The translations under genes and the position numbers were made by a program. From Nonomuraea deserti (GTDB lineage: Bacteria; Actinomycetota; Actinomycetes; Streptosporangiales; Streptosporangiaceae), in assembly GCF_004348685.1 (NCBI RefSeq), contig NZ_SMKO01000006.1, positions 62,001-126,000 of the forward strand: 64,000 nt of DNA, given 5' to 3'. The notes under the pieces were generated by a model. It saw nothing but the letters and a program-made list of their open reading frames with translations. It ran no database searches and was not told where the DNA came from. Positions 1 through 7,765 of this stretch are shown here, in pieces; within the stretch, counting starts at the first letter, position 1, and every line of letters starts with the position of its first letter.

Positions 1-757
1 CGACGTCGCGCAGCTTGCCGTCCTTGTCGGGGTAGTAGCCGTGGCCGTGCGGGCCCTTGATGCCGCCGGGCGGTTTGACAGGCAGGTAGGTCTTGTCCAT
101 GTCGAGCTTGTCGAACAGGCGTCGTTCGAACTCCGCCGCCACGGTGTGCTTGGTGTACCTCTCGATGATCAGGCCGAGCAGGAAGTAGTTGGTGTTGGAG
201 TAGCTGAACTGGGCGCCCGGCTCTCCTGTCCGTTCCAGGTCGCTGGTCTGTTTCACCATCTCCAGCGGTGTGCGGTAGGTGGTGTCGCCGAAGATGTCCG
301 CGGCCGGCAGGTTGGGGATGCCGGAGGTGTGCTGGAGCATCTGCTGCAGGGTGATCTGGTCGGCCAGCTTGACCAGGTCCTGTTCGACGACCACGGGCAG
401 CAGCTCGCTCAGCTTGGTGTCCAGGGCGAACTTCTTCTCCTTGACCAGCTGGAGGATCACGGTGCCGGTCATCAGCTTGGTCTGGGAGCCGATCCGGTAG
501 CGGGCGGTGGGAGGGATCTTGCCGCCCTTGTCGTCCAGCAGGCGGGTGCCGCCGGTGCCCTGGTCGACCCGCTTGCCGTCGACGTAGACTGCGCCGATCG
601 CACCAACGACCTTGGAGCTGGCGGCCAGTTCGGTGAGCGCCTCCTGCACGTCACCGAACCGGGGGCGATCCGAGCCGGCGGCGGCGGGTGCGGTGACGCC
701 GAGCGTCAGCATCGCGCATGCCAGACCGGCCAGGCCGACTGCTTTCGTACGATTCAC
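1..757 (-). CDS. Secreted serine hydrolase, beta-lactamase/D-Ala-D-Ala carboxypeptidase family (3' end outside window)
   Basis: Starts at GTG 757, about 11 bases after an AGGAGG ribosome site, and runs off the left edge after 252 codons. Residues 1-27 form a Sec signal peptide (basic VNRTK, hydrophobic core, ending TAPAAA). The serine-nucleophile motif SxxK appears as SQTK in RIGSQTKLMTG, and the second active-site motif YxN appears as YSNTNY, in the expected order and spacing for the class C beta-lactamase/DD-peptidase fold. Family members hydrolyse D-Ala-D-Ala peptides, beta-lactams or esters outside the membrane; the substrate cannot be told here. The third motif (HxG or KTG) lies beyond the edge. 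It is on the same strand as the P450 but 340 bases away, so joint transcription is uncertain. Confidence 0.85.
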   Translation of the reverse strand, partial: MNRTKAVGLAGLACAMLTLGVTAPAAAGSDRPRFGDVQEALTELAASSKVVGAIGAVYVDGKRVDQGTGGTRLLDDKGGKIPPTARYRIGSQTKLMTGTVILQLVKEKKFALDTKLSELLPVVVEQDLVKLADQITLQQMLQHTSGIPNLPAADIFGDTTYRTPLEMVKQTSDLERTGEPGAQFSYSNTNYFLLGLIIERYTKHTVAAEFERRLFDKLDMDKTYLPVKPPGGIKGPHGHGYYPDKDGKLRDV

Positions 758-1098
758 GATGGAAATGTCCTCCTGTCCAGACGCGCAAGCATGGATGGCT
801 TGATCGCCTTCAGCGCGTGGTCCATGTGTAGTCCTGACAGGGTTTCCTCCGCGTTTCCGACCGGAGCGGTCAGCGATCCGGCGGCTTCGACGTCCGGGAT
901 CATGGCTGGGCGGGCGAAGGCGGGCGCGACCTCGCGGAGGAGCGGCGCGCCGGCTCCGTACGAGGGAATCGTGAAGACGTTGGTACATCGGCAGGTCGCC
1001 CGTCGGGGACTCCGCGTCCAGCGGCGCCAGGAGGGACGGCCCGGGTGCGGGCGCTGTGTGGACCGCCGAACGGCAGGCCGCAGCGCCCGGCGGCGCCA
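758..1098. other. Gap between serine hydrolase and P450, with a weak reading frame
   Basis: No recognised gene. On the minus strand one open frame runs through most of the gap. From the ATG at 903 it encodes about 49 residues and ends in a TGA that overlaps the GTG start of the serine hydrolase (GTGA). This could be a small coupled upstream gene or the tail of a decayed gene. Its sequence matches nothing I recognise. Confidence 0.35.
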
Positions 1099-2292
1099 CT
1101 ACCAGGTGACCGGGAGGGCGGCCACGCCGTAGATGGTGGCCCGCGGCCGCAGCGTGACCTCCCCGGCGGGTACGGCCAGCCGCAGTCCGGGGAAGCGGCG
1201 GAGCAGCGCCGGATAGGCCAGCCGCATCTCCAGCCGGGCCAGCTGCTGGCCCAGGCACTGGTGGATGCCGTGGCTGAAGCCCAGCTGCGCTCCTGCCTGG
1301 CGGGTGACGTCGAAGCGGTCGGGGTCGGGGAATCGGGTCTCGTCCCGGTTGACGGCCGGGATGGAGATCGTCACGGTCTCCCCTGCCTTGATCGTCCGCC
1401 CGGCGAGCGGCACGTCGGCCCTGGCGACCCGGATCGGGCCGATGTGGGTGATGCTGAGGTACCGCATCAGCTCCTCGACCGCGGTCTGCGCGACGCCGGG
1501 ATCGGTGCGTACCAGCTCCGCCTGTTCCGGGCGGCACAGCAGCAGGAACGCGCCCAGGCTCAGCATGTTCGCGGTCGTCTCATGCCCGGCGGTCAGCAGT
1601 AGCGCGGCCACGCCGGTGAGCTCGTCGTGGGCGAGTTCGCCCCCGGCGGCCAGCTCGCTGATCAGGTCTTCGCCGGGTTCCGCCCGCTTGCGCGCGACCA
1701 GCTCGGACAGGTAGGCCATCAACTCGGCGTGCGCGACGCCCCGCTGCTCGGCGGAGTTGTCGAGGTTCACCGCCCGCGCGGTGGTGTCCTGGAAATGCGC
1801 GCGATCGCCGTACGGCACGCCGAGCAGCTCGCAGATCACCAGCGACGGGACCGGCAGCGCGAACGCCTGGACCAGGTCGGCGGGAGCTCCCCCGCGGGCC
1901 ATCTCCTCGAGCTGACCGTCGATGATCTCCTGGATCCTGGGCTCCAACCGCCGCATCTTGCGCATGCTGAAGTGCCCGGTCAGCAGCCTGCGGAAGCGGG
2001 AGTGATCGGGATCGTCCATCGCGATGAAGAAGCCCGGCGGGATCACCCAGTCCGTCAGCCCTTCGGGCGGCATCAGCTCCTTGATCGGCGGCGCGCCGCC
2101 CCCGCCCTGCGTGCTGTTGCTGAAGCGCGGGTCGTCGAGCACCGCGCGTGCCTCGGTGTAGCCGGTGACCAGCCAGCCGGGCCGTCCGTCGGCGTAGGTC
2201 ATCGGGTGCAGCGCTCCTTGGAGCTCTTTCAGTACGGCGGGCGGCTCGAATGGGTCCGTCCGATCGAGCGGCAGCGTGTCGAGGATTTCCAT
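1099..2292 (-). CDS. Cytochrome P450
   Basis: 397 residues, the usual length for a soluble actinobacterial P450. Landmarks are present: the oxygen-binding I-helix motif AGHETT near residue 237, the ExxR motif (EELMR) near 272, and the haem-ligand loop FSHGIHQCLGQQLAR with Cys near 345. The enzyme would hydroxylate or epoxidise a small hydrophobic substrate in the cytoplasm using electrons from ferredoxin; no ferredoxin gene is adjacent. The ATG at 2292 gives a normal N-terminus (MEILDTLPLDRTDPF); an in-frame ATG at 2337 would add 15 unlikely residues. It is divergent from a TetR gene, 74 bases apart, so TetR repression is likely. The substrate is unknown. Confidence 0.93.
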   Translation of the reverse strand: MEILDTLPLDRTDPFEPPAVLKELQGALHPMTYADGRPGWLVTGYTEARAVLDDPRFSNSTQGGGGAPPIKELMPPEGLTDWVIPPGFFIAMDDPDHSRFRRLLTGHFSMRKMRRLEPRIQEIIDGQLEEMARGGAPADLVQAFALPVPSLVICELLGVPYGDRAHFQDTTARAVNLDNSAEQRGVAHAELMAYLSELVARKRAEPGEDLISELAAGGELAHDELTGVAALLLTAGHETTANMLSLGAFLLLCRPEQAELVRTDPGVAQTAVEELMRYLSITHIGPIRVARADVPLAGRTIKAGETVTISIPAVNRDETRFPDPDRFDVTRQAGAQLGFSHGIHQCLGQQLARLEMRLAYPALLRRFPGLRLAVPAGEVTLRPRATIYGVAALPVTW

Positions 2293-2311
2293 AATCCACA
2301 GGAAAGCGCAC

Positions 2312-2354
2312 AGACTGCGAATTTGCAACATGTGCATAAAAGCAGAGACTGCGA
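2312..2354. promoter_or_regulatory. Candidate TetR operator between P450 and TetR genes
   Basis: The 74-base spacer holds two direct copies of AGACTGCGA (2312-2320 and 2346-2354). Between them is a hyphenated inverted repeat, TGCA-ACATG-TGCA (2324-2336). Such symmetry midway between divergent starts fits a shared operator. Confidence 0.45.
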
Positions 2355-2366
2355 TAGGGTGGCGCC

Positions 2367-2975
2367 GTGGAAGGTCATCGCGAACGCAAGAAGATCCGCA
2401 CCCGCCGTGCGCTCCTGGAGGCCGCGGTGCGGCTGTTCAGCGAGCGGGGCTACGAACAGACGACCGTCGCCGAGATCGCCGCGGCGGCCGACGTGGCCCC
2501 CCGCACCTTCTTCGCGTACTTCGCGAGCAAGGAGGATGTGCTCTTCCTGCACGTCGAGGATCGCGAAAAGGACATGCTCGCCGTGATCGCGGGGCGGCAA
2601 CCGGGCGAGCCCTTGGGAGCTCTGCTGGGCCGGATGTTCGACGCGCTGGTGCGCAGTATGGCCGAGGACGATGAGCTGGACTTCGCGCTGTCACCGCTGC
2701 GGGCGCAGCTGATGTTCACCGAGCCCGCGCTGCGCGCACGCGGGCTGACGATCATGATGGAGGTGCAGCCCCGGGTGGCCAGGGCTCTGTGCGAGGTCTA
2801 TCCCGGGCTGGATCCCGTGTCGGCCGGGGCGGCGGTCGGGAGCTTCATGGGAGCGCTGGCCACCGCCGGCCTGGTCGCCCAGCAACAAGGCGCCTCCAAT
2901 CAGGACGTCCTGACCGCCGGACGACGCGGCATCCAGATCGCCGTCAACGGGCTGTCCAGCCTCGACGAGTCGTGA
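2367..2975 (+). CDS. TetR/AcrR-family transcriptional regulator
   Basis: 202 residues from GTG 2367. The N-terminal 60 residues form a TetR helix-turn-helix (TRRALLEAAVRLFSERGYEQTTVAEIAAAADVAPRTFFAYF), followed by an all-helical ligand-binding domain. It is divergent from the P450 gene, and the most economical reading is that it represses that gene and itself until a ligand binds. No ligand can be deduced. Confidence 0.9.
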   Translation: MEGHRERKKIRTRRALLEAAVRLFSERGYEQTTVAEIAAAADVAPRTFFAYFASKEDVLFLHVEDREKDMLAVIAGRQPGEPLGALLGRMFDALVRSMAEDDELDFALSPLRAQLMFTEPALRARGLTIMMEVQPRVARALCEVYPGLDPVSAGAAVGSFMGALATAGLVAQQQGASNQDVLTAGRRGIQIAVNGLSSLDES

Positions 2976-3060
2976 CACACGCCCCCGGCCACGCTCTCGC
3001 CCCGGACGACGTGGTGACCGGCCGGAGGGCAGCCGATCGATGCCGGCGGGCGCCGTCGGC

Positions 3061-3558
3061 TCAGCCGGGGCGCCCGGCTGCGCGGGTGTGCAGGGCCCGC
3101 ATCTCCTCGTCGAGAGGGGGCACCGGTCCTATGACCGGGATGCCGGGTGCGATCTCAGCGATCGGCAGGCTCCGCACGGGTGAGGCGGGGCGCCCGAGCG
3201 CCGCGCGCCACTCGGCGAGTTGTGCGGCGGAGTGGACGTAGACGATCCGGCCCAGCCCGACCCAGGCGTGCGCCGCCGAGCACATCGGGCAGTGTTCGCC
3301 CGACGTGTACACCGTGGCAGTCGATCGTTGCCGTGGCGTGAGGTTCGCCGCCGCCCACCGGGACAGGGCGAGCTCCGGGTGGGCGGTCGGGTCATCGGTG
3401 GTGGCCTCGCGGTTGCGTTGCTCGGCCAGGACGGCTCCGTCGGCGCCGGCGAGAACCGATCCGAACGGGTCGTCGCCCGACTCGAGGGCCTCGGTGGCGA
3501 GCTCGACGCAGCGGCGCAGATGCGTCAGGTCTGTGGGTGTGAGGTCATCGACGGACAT
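3061..3558 (-). CDS. Nucleoside/nucleobase deaminase (zinc CMP/dCMP family)
   Basis: 165 residues from ATG 3558, with GGAGG seven bases upstream. Zinc-site motifs are HPE (in TAHPELAL, replacing the common HAE) near residue 59 and CPMC (in SGEHCPMCSAAH) near residue 89. These place it among guanine/adenosine-type deaminases, which hydrolyse an amino group from a purine or related base in the cytoplasm. It lies 14 bases downstream of the phzF-like gene on the same strand, so the two are probably co-transcribed. Proline in the HPE motif is a common variant and the catalytic Glu is retained. Confidence 0.85.
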   Translation of the reverse strand: MSVDDLTPTDLTHLRRCVELATEALESGDDPFGSVLAGADGAVLAEQRNREATTDDPTAHPELALSRWAAANLTPRQRSTATVYTSGEHCPMCSAAHAWVGLGRIVYVHSAAQLAEWRAALGRPASPVRSLPIAEIAPGIPVIGPVPPLDEEMRALHTRAAGRPG

Positions 3559-3572
3559 GGTGGTCCTCCCGT

Positions 3573-4463
3573 TCACGCGAGCCTGAGTTCTCCGCGACCG
3601 GTGACGATCCCGGACCCGGAGATCCGCACCCGGTCGCCGTCGACCTCGAGCTGGATGCGGCTGGGCCGCCCGAGCTCGTGGCCCTGCTCGATGACGACCT
3701 GACCTCCGTCGACCTGTCGCGTACGAGTGAGCAGGGCGGCGAGCGGGCCCGCGGCCGTGCCGGTGGCCGGATCCTCGACGATGCCCACGGTGGGATTGAA
3801 GAACCGGCTGTAGGCGTCCGCCTTGGGCTCCCCGGGTGCGGTGGTGTAGACGTAGCAGCCTTCGGCGCCCGCCTCGGCCAGGATCGCGGCCAAGGCCCTG
3901 CTCTCGACGACGGTGCGGTCGACAGCCGCGCGGTCGACCAGCGGGACGAGCAAGTGGGCGACTCCCGTGGAGACGACCTGCGCCTGCCGATCGGGGGAAA
4001 GGTCCTCGGGCCTGAGTCCGAGCGTGGCAACGAGGCGACGTGCGTCCTCGATCACGGGTCCGAACACGGGCGCGGACTGCTCCATCACAATGCGGACGCC
4101 TTGCCCGGGCCGGCGGACCACCTCCACCGGCAGCACGTCCCCGCCGATTTCCTGCGTCAGCGTCCGTGACGGTTCGTCTCCGGTCAGCCCCTGATCGGCG
4201 AGCCACAGCCAGGCGCCGAGCGCGTTGTGGCCGGCGCCGTCGACCTCGGCGCCGATCGGGGTGAACGACCGCAGCCGCCACGCGGCACCCGGCCGGGTGG
4301 GCCGGAGCAGGAAGGTGGTCTCGGACTGGTTGAACTCGCGGGCGATGTCGCGCATCTGGTTCACGGTCAGGTCGTCCGCGTCGGGCACCAGCGCCAGCGG
4401 GTTGCCGGTCAGCGGACGCTCAGCGAAGACGTCGATGAAGAAGAAAGGTGTCGAAGTCGTCAT
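3573..4463 (-). CDS. PhzF-family isomerase/epimerase
   Basis: 296 residues, full length for the PhzF family (two similar alpha/beta halves). The N-terminus FFFIDVFAERPLTGNPLAL and the motif NQSETTFLL are typical; the Glu of SETTF is the expected catalytic acid/base. FTPIGAEVDGAGHNALGA and NPTVGIVEDPATGTAAGPLAA match the conserved family blocks. PhzF in phenazine synthesis isomerises dihydrohydroxyanthranilate, but most homologues are uncharacterised and no phenazine gene is nearby. ATG 4463 has no ribosome site but a TAGCGT element seven bases upstream, which suggests a leaderless mRNA. It is divergent from an Lrp/AsnC gene. Confidence 0.9.
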   Translation of the reverse strand: MTTSTPFFFIDVFAERPLTGNPLALVPDADDLTVNQMRDIAREFNQSETTFLLRPTRPGAAWRLRSFTPIGAEVDGAGHNALGAWLWLADQGLTGDEPSRTLTQEIGGDVLPVEVVRRPGQGVRIVMEQSAPVFGPVIEDARRLVATLGLRPEDLSPDRQAQVVSTGVAHLLVPLVDRAAVDRTVVESRALAAILAEAGAEGCYVYTTAPGEPKADAYSRFFNPTVGIVEDPATGTAAGPLAALLTRTRQVDGGQVVIEQGHELGRPSRIQLEVDGDRVRISGSGIVTGRGELRLA

Positions 4464-4476
4464 AGGGTCAACGCTA
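4464..4476 (-). promoter_or_regulatory. Leaderless -10 element of the phzF-like gene
   Basis: On the minus strand TAGCGT (4471-4476) is followed by seven bases and then the ATG, the geometry of a leaderless actinobacterial promoter. It lies in the divergent spacer with the Lrp gene. Confidence 0.5.
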
Positions 4477-4556
4477 GGGAGCCCGAATGGGGCTTAACAC
4501 GCCGAATCGATTGATTATGGGTGGCATCGGTGCAGAATTTGCGGGATCCTGCACAA

Positions 4557-5018
4557 ATGACGAACGCGCCGGACGCCAGGCCGCTGGATGACGTGGACCG
4601 TGCCCTGATCGCCGCCATCCAGACCGACGGTCGCGCGACCCTGGCCAGGCTCGCCGAGATCATCCAGCTCAGCGTCTCGGCCACGCGGATCCGGCTGCGC
4701 GCGTTGGAGGATCAGGGAGTCATCGGGGACTATCGCGCCCGCGTCGAACCCGAAGCCCTGGGCTACACCCTGCGCGCGATCGTCCGGATGAAGGTCCACG
4801 GTTCCCTGTACGACAAGGTCACGGCCATTCTGGCCGGCCAACCGCAGATCGTGCGCTGCCTGCGCGTCACGGGAGAGTCCTGCTACGTGATGGAGATCGT
4901 CGCCACCGGCATGAGCGACCTCGAGCAGATCACCTCCGAACTCGCCCGGGTCGGCTCCATCACCACGGACCTGGTCTACGAGATGGTCGTCGACCGCCCC
5001 GTCCCCCTGCGCACATGA
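4557..5018 (+). CDS. Lrp/AsnC-family transcriptional regulator
   Basis: About 153 residues from ATG 4557 (MTNAPDARPLDDVDRALIAAI); an in-frame GTG at 4521 would add 12 residues. Residues about 10-60 form the AsnC-type helix-turn-helix (ATLARLAEIIQLSVSATRIRLRALEDQGVI). The rest is the RAM ligand-binding and oligomerisation domain. These regulators sense amino acids or related metabolites. Being divergent from phzF and the deaminase, it probably controls them, which hints that the pair acts on an amino-acid-like compound. Neither start has a strong ribosome site. Confidence 0.88.
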   Translation: MTNAPDARPLDDVDRALIAAIQTDGRATLARLAEIIQLSVSATRIRLRALEDQGVIGDYRARVEPEALGYTLRAIVRMKVHGSLYDKVTAILAGQPQIVRCLRVTGESCYVMEIVATGMSDLEQITSELARVGSITTDLVYEMVVDRPVPLRT

Positions 5019-5254
5019 CGCCGGCGCCGGTGGCTCCCGGGTGCTCCGGCGTCGTACGGCCGAGCGGTCCCAGCGGGAGCGACTCCGCGACGCCACGTCG
5101 ATGAGGCCCGCCGGGCTGTGCATGCCCTGCGCCACCTCCCTGATCGCCGCCGCGGCGATCGCACGGGCCCGGCCCGCGGCCTGCTGCACGCCCTGACGCC
5201 GGCGGGCGGGTTGCACGATCACCTCACCCGTCCAAGAAGCTTGTCGCGTCTCCG
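5019..5254. other. Intergenic region without a recognisable gene
   Basis: GC-rich spacer between the Lrp gene and the operator of the ribbon-helix-helix operon. Reading frames exist on both strands but none has a recognisable start, ribosome site or family match. Confidence 0.5.
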
Positions 5255-5320
5255 TGACGCCATGGTGGCCACGCTTGACCGTTGCCATGGCGTCATAACG
5301 GTGTCATTATGACGCCATGG
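5255..5320 (+). promoter_or_regulatory. Palindromic operator over a leaderless promoter
   Basis: CCATGGCGTCATAA (5285-5298) and TTATGACGCCATGG (5307-5320) form a perfect 14-base inverted repeat around 8 bases. A further half-site, TGACGCCATGG, lies at 5255-5265. Within the repeat, TTGCCA (5282-5287), 17 bases, CATTAT (5305-5310) and six bases lead to the ATG at 5317, so the right arm contains the start codon of a leaderless gene. A protein bound here would block polymerase and cover the start. Confidence 0.8.
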
Positions 5321-5847
5321 ACCTTGCGCCGTATGTCGATCACCTCCGCCGCGAGCTCGCCATCGCTGCCGGGGCGGGCGGCGAGGAAGCACGCGCGCTG
5401 GCGGAACGTCTCGCCGCGACGCTCGAGTCGGCCACCCGGCTCGCGCTGTTGGAGGCTCTGTCAGCCGCCGCGGACGAGATCACCCAGGACCTCGCACCAG
5501 GCTCTGTCGAGGTGCGCCTGCGCGGGCGCGACCCCGCTTTCGTCGTGACGCCACCGCCGGGCGCCCGTTCGATCGAGGAGGGAGGCGAGATCGGGCAGGC
5601 CGAGGGGCCGTCCGCCCCGTTGCCACCCCCCGACGTCGATGACGGCGGTACGTCCCGGATCTCGCTCCGCGTCCCCGAGCACCTCAAACCGCGCATCGAG
5701 GAGGCGGCCGCCCGGGACGGGCTGTCGGTCAACGCCTGGCTGGTCCGGGCCGTTTCCGCCGCTCTCCATCCCGGTGACGCCGGTCGCCGCTCCGGCCGGC
5801 GCCCGGCTCAGCAGGCCGGCAACCGCTACAGCGGCTGGGTGCGCTGA
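5317..5847 (+). CDS. Ribbon-helix-helix (Arc/HicB-type) DNA-binding protein
   Basis: 176 residues. The first half is helical (LRRELAIAAGAGGEEARALAERL); a proline-rich linker follows; residues about 110-150 match a ribbon-helix-helix domain (RISLRVPEHLKPRIEEAAARDGLSVNAWLVRAV), the fold of Arc and of HicB-type antitoxins. No HicA-like toxin is beside it, so the antitoxin label would mislead here. It is the first gene of a four-gene operon and overlaps the DUF4097 gene by one base (TGATG). The palindrome over its start suggests autoregulation. Translation starts at the ATG inside the right palindrome arm. Confidence 0.85.
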   Translation: MDLAPYVDHLRRELAIAAGAGGEEARALAERLAATLESATRLALLEALSAAADEITQDLAPGSVEVRLRGRDPAFVVTPPPGARSIEEGGEIGQAEGPSAPLPPPDVDDGGTSRISLRVPEHLKPRIEEAAARDGLSVNAWLVRAVSAALHPGDAGRRSGRRPAQQAGNRYSGWVR

Positions 5848-6785
5848 TGACCATGCCAACTCACGACGAGGGGACCGCCGTGCCGACGTTCGACACCCCC
5901 GAACCCATCGCCGCCGTCATCGACATGGCGACCGCCACCATCCGGATCAACGCGAGTGACCGCGCCGACACCGTCGTCGACGTCCGCCCGAGCGACCGGC
6001 TCAACGACGCCGACGTGCGAGCCGCCGAGCACACCGAGGCCGAGTACGCCGACGGCCGGCTCCTCGTACGGACCGACAGGGAGTACGCCGGCTTGACCTC
6101 CGGCTGGGGCCTCTCGCTCGACAGACTCGTCGAGTCGCCCGCGAGCTGGGCACGTTCGCTGCTGCACGGCCCCGGCTCGGTCGACTTGACGATCGACCTG
6201 CCGGCCGGCTCCCGCCTCGACGCGAGGACGGCGGCGGCCGTCCTGTGCCGGGGACCGCTCGGCGAGGTGACGATCGCCACCTCCCACGGGGACATCCGGG
6301 TCGAGCAAGCCGGCCGGCTACGGCTGAAGAGCACCTACGGCGACATCTCGGTCACCCGCGCGACCGGGCACGCGGAGGTCACCACCACCCACGGCGGCAT
6401 CCACATCGGCGAGATCAACGGCACCGCCGCGGTCAAGACCTCCCACGGCGACGTCCGCCTCCGCGAGGTGACGGGCGAGCTGCGGCTGAACAGCGCCCAC
6501 GGCGACATGACCGTGGACCGCGCCCTGGCCGGCGTCGCTGTCAAGACCGCGTACGCCAGCGTGGAGATCGGCGAGGTGGTGTCCGGCTCGATCACCATGG
6601 AGACCACCGGCGGCGGCCTGGATCTCGGGATCCGGGACGGCACCGCCGCCTGGCTGGACGTGAGCTCCAGGTACGGCACCGTGGACGTCTCCCTCGACCC
6701 CAGCGACGTCCCCGCCGAGACGGACCAGGTCGTCGAGGTGCGGGCCCACACCACCCACGGCGACATCGTCATCCACCGTTCCTGA
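5847..6785 (+). CDS. DUF4097 beta-strand-repeat protein
   Basis: 312 residues with no signal peptide or membrane helix. From about residue 110 onward there are seven or so repeats built on a T/SxHGDIxV/I core (ATSHGDIRV, KSTYGDISV, TTTHGGIHI, KTSHGDVRL, NSAHGDMTV, TTHGDIVI), as expected of the right-handed parallel beta-helix of DUF4097/putative adhesins. Biochemical function is unknown for the family. It is translationally coupled to the ribbon-helix-helix gene and 14 bases ahead of the ABC ATPase, so it probably senses or scaffolds something connected to that exporter. Confidence 0.85.
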   Translation: MTMPTHDEGTAVPTFDTPEPIAAVIDMATATIRINASDRADTVVDVRPSDRLNDADVRAAEHTEAEYADGRLLVRTDREYAGLTSGWGLSLDRLVESPASWARSLLHGPGSVDLTIDLPAGSRLDARTAAAVLCRGPLGEVTIATSHGDIRVEQAGRLRLKSTYGDISVTRATGHAEVTTTHGGIHIGEINGTAAVKTSHGDVRLREVTGELRLNSAHGDMTVDRALAGVAVKTAYASVEIGEVVSGSITMETTGGGLDLGIRDGTAAWLDVSSRYGTVDVSLDPSDVPAETDQVVEVRAHTTHGDIVIHRS

Positions 6786-6799
6786 CAAAGGAGATCCCC

Positions 6800-7765
6800 A
6801 TGCCCGACGCGATCGTGGCCGAAGGACTGATCAAGAAGTACGGCGACGTGGCCGCCCTCGACGGGATGGACCTGACCGTTCCCGAGGGAACGGTGTTCGG
6901 GCTGCTCGGCCCGAACGGCGCCGGCAAGACCACCACCGTGCGAATCCTCACCACGCTGCTCAAGCCGGACGCGGGGCACGCCACGGTGGCCGGATTCGAC
7001 GTCGTCCGCGACGCGCCCCGGCTGCGCGCCCGCATCGGCGCCTCCGGCCAGTACGCCGCCGTCGACGACCACCTCACCGGCGCCGAGAACCTGGAGATGG
7101 TCGGCCGCCTCTACCACCTGGGCGCCAGGCAGAGCCGGCAGCGCGCCCGCGAGCTGCTGGAGCGCTTCGACCTGACGGACGCGGCCGAGCGCCCCGTGCA
7201 GGGCTACTCCGGCGGCATGCGACGCCGCCTCGACCTGGCCGGCGCCCTGGTCGCCAACCCGCCCGTGTTGTTCCTCGACGAGCCCACGACCGGTCTCGAC
7301 CCCCGGGCCAGGATCGCCCTGTGGGACGTCATCGCCGAGCTCGTCGCCGAGGGCACGACGGTCCTGCTCACCACCCAGTACCTGGAGGAGGCCGACCGGC
7401 TCGCCGATCGCATCGCGGTGGTCGACCACGGGCGCGTGATCGCGCTCGGCACCGCCGACGAGCTGAAGGACCAGGTCGGCGGCGACCGGATCCAGCTGTC
7501 GGTGACGGACGCGGCGAACCTGGAGAGCGCCGCCAGGACGCTGGCGCCGCTGGCCCTCGGGGACATGCAGATCGACTCCGCCGCCCTGCGGGTGACGATC
7601 CCGGTGACCGGCGGCGCGGCCGCACTGACCCAGGCGCTCGGCCACCTCGCCGCCGAGCGGATCACCGTACGCGATGCCGGCCTGCGCCGGCCGACCCTGG
7701 ACGACGTGTTCCTGAGCCTCACGGGACACCAGGCCGATGAGAAGACCAAGGAGACCGTGCGATGA
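6800..7765 (+). CDS. ABC transporter ATP-binding protein, DrrA-like
   Basis: 321 residues from ATG 6800 behind AAAGGAG. Walker A GPNGAGKTT (near residue 38), Q-loop region, signature YSGGMRRR (near 137), Walker B LFLDEPTTGLDPR and a switch H-loop region (LLTTQYLEEADRLAD) are intact. The approximately 80-residue C-terminal extension is typical of DrrA/CcmA-type drug or lipid exporters. It overlaps the permease gene by four bases (ATGA), and the pair should form a half-size export complex at the membrane. Substrate unknown; self-resistance or envelope-lipid export are the usual roles. Confidence 0.93.
   Translation: MPDAIVAEGLIKKYGDVAALDGMDLTVPEGTVFGLLGPNGAGKTTTVRILTTLLKPDAGHATVAGFDVVRDAPRLRARIGASGQYAAVDDHLTGAENLEMVGRLYHLGARQSRQRARELLERFDLTDAAERPVQGYSGGMRRRLDLAGALVANPPVLFLDEPTTGLDPRARIALWDVIAELVAEGTTVLLTTQYLEEADRLADRIAVVDHGRVIALGTADELKDQVGGDRIQLSVTDAANLESAARTLAPLALGDMQIDSAALRVTIPVTGGAAALTQALGHLAAERITVRDAGLRRPTLDDVFLSLTGHQADEKTKETVR

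Noticed and set aside
41-1132. Long plus-strand frame opposite the serine hydrolase
   Set aside because: It is the antisense shadow of the hydrolase and of the gap; composition is Arg/Gly/Val-rich and matches nothing.
3061-4281. One 406-codon minus-strand frame covering the deaminase and part of the PhzF gene
   Set aside because: Only its last 165 codons, from ATG 3558 with a good ribosome site, resemble a protein family; the rest is the wrong frame of the PhzF-like gene.
5317-5847. HicAB-type toxin-antitoxin system
   Set aside because: The ribbon-helix-helix domain is present but no HicA or other small toxin gene adjoins; the operon partners are an exporter and a DUF4097 protein.
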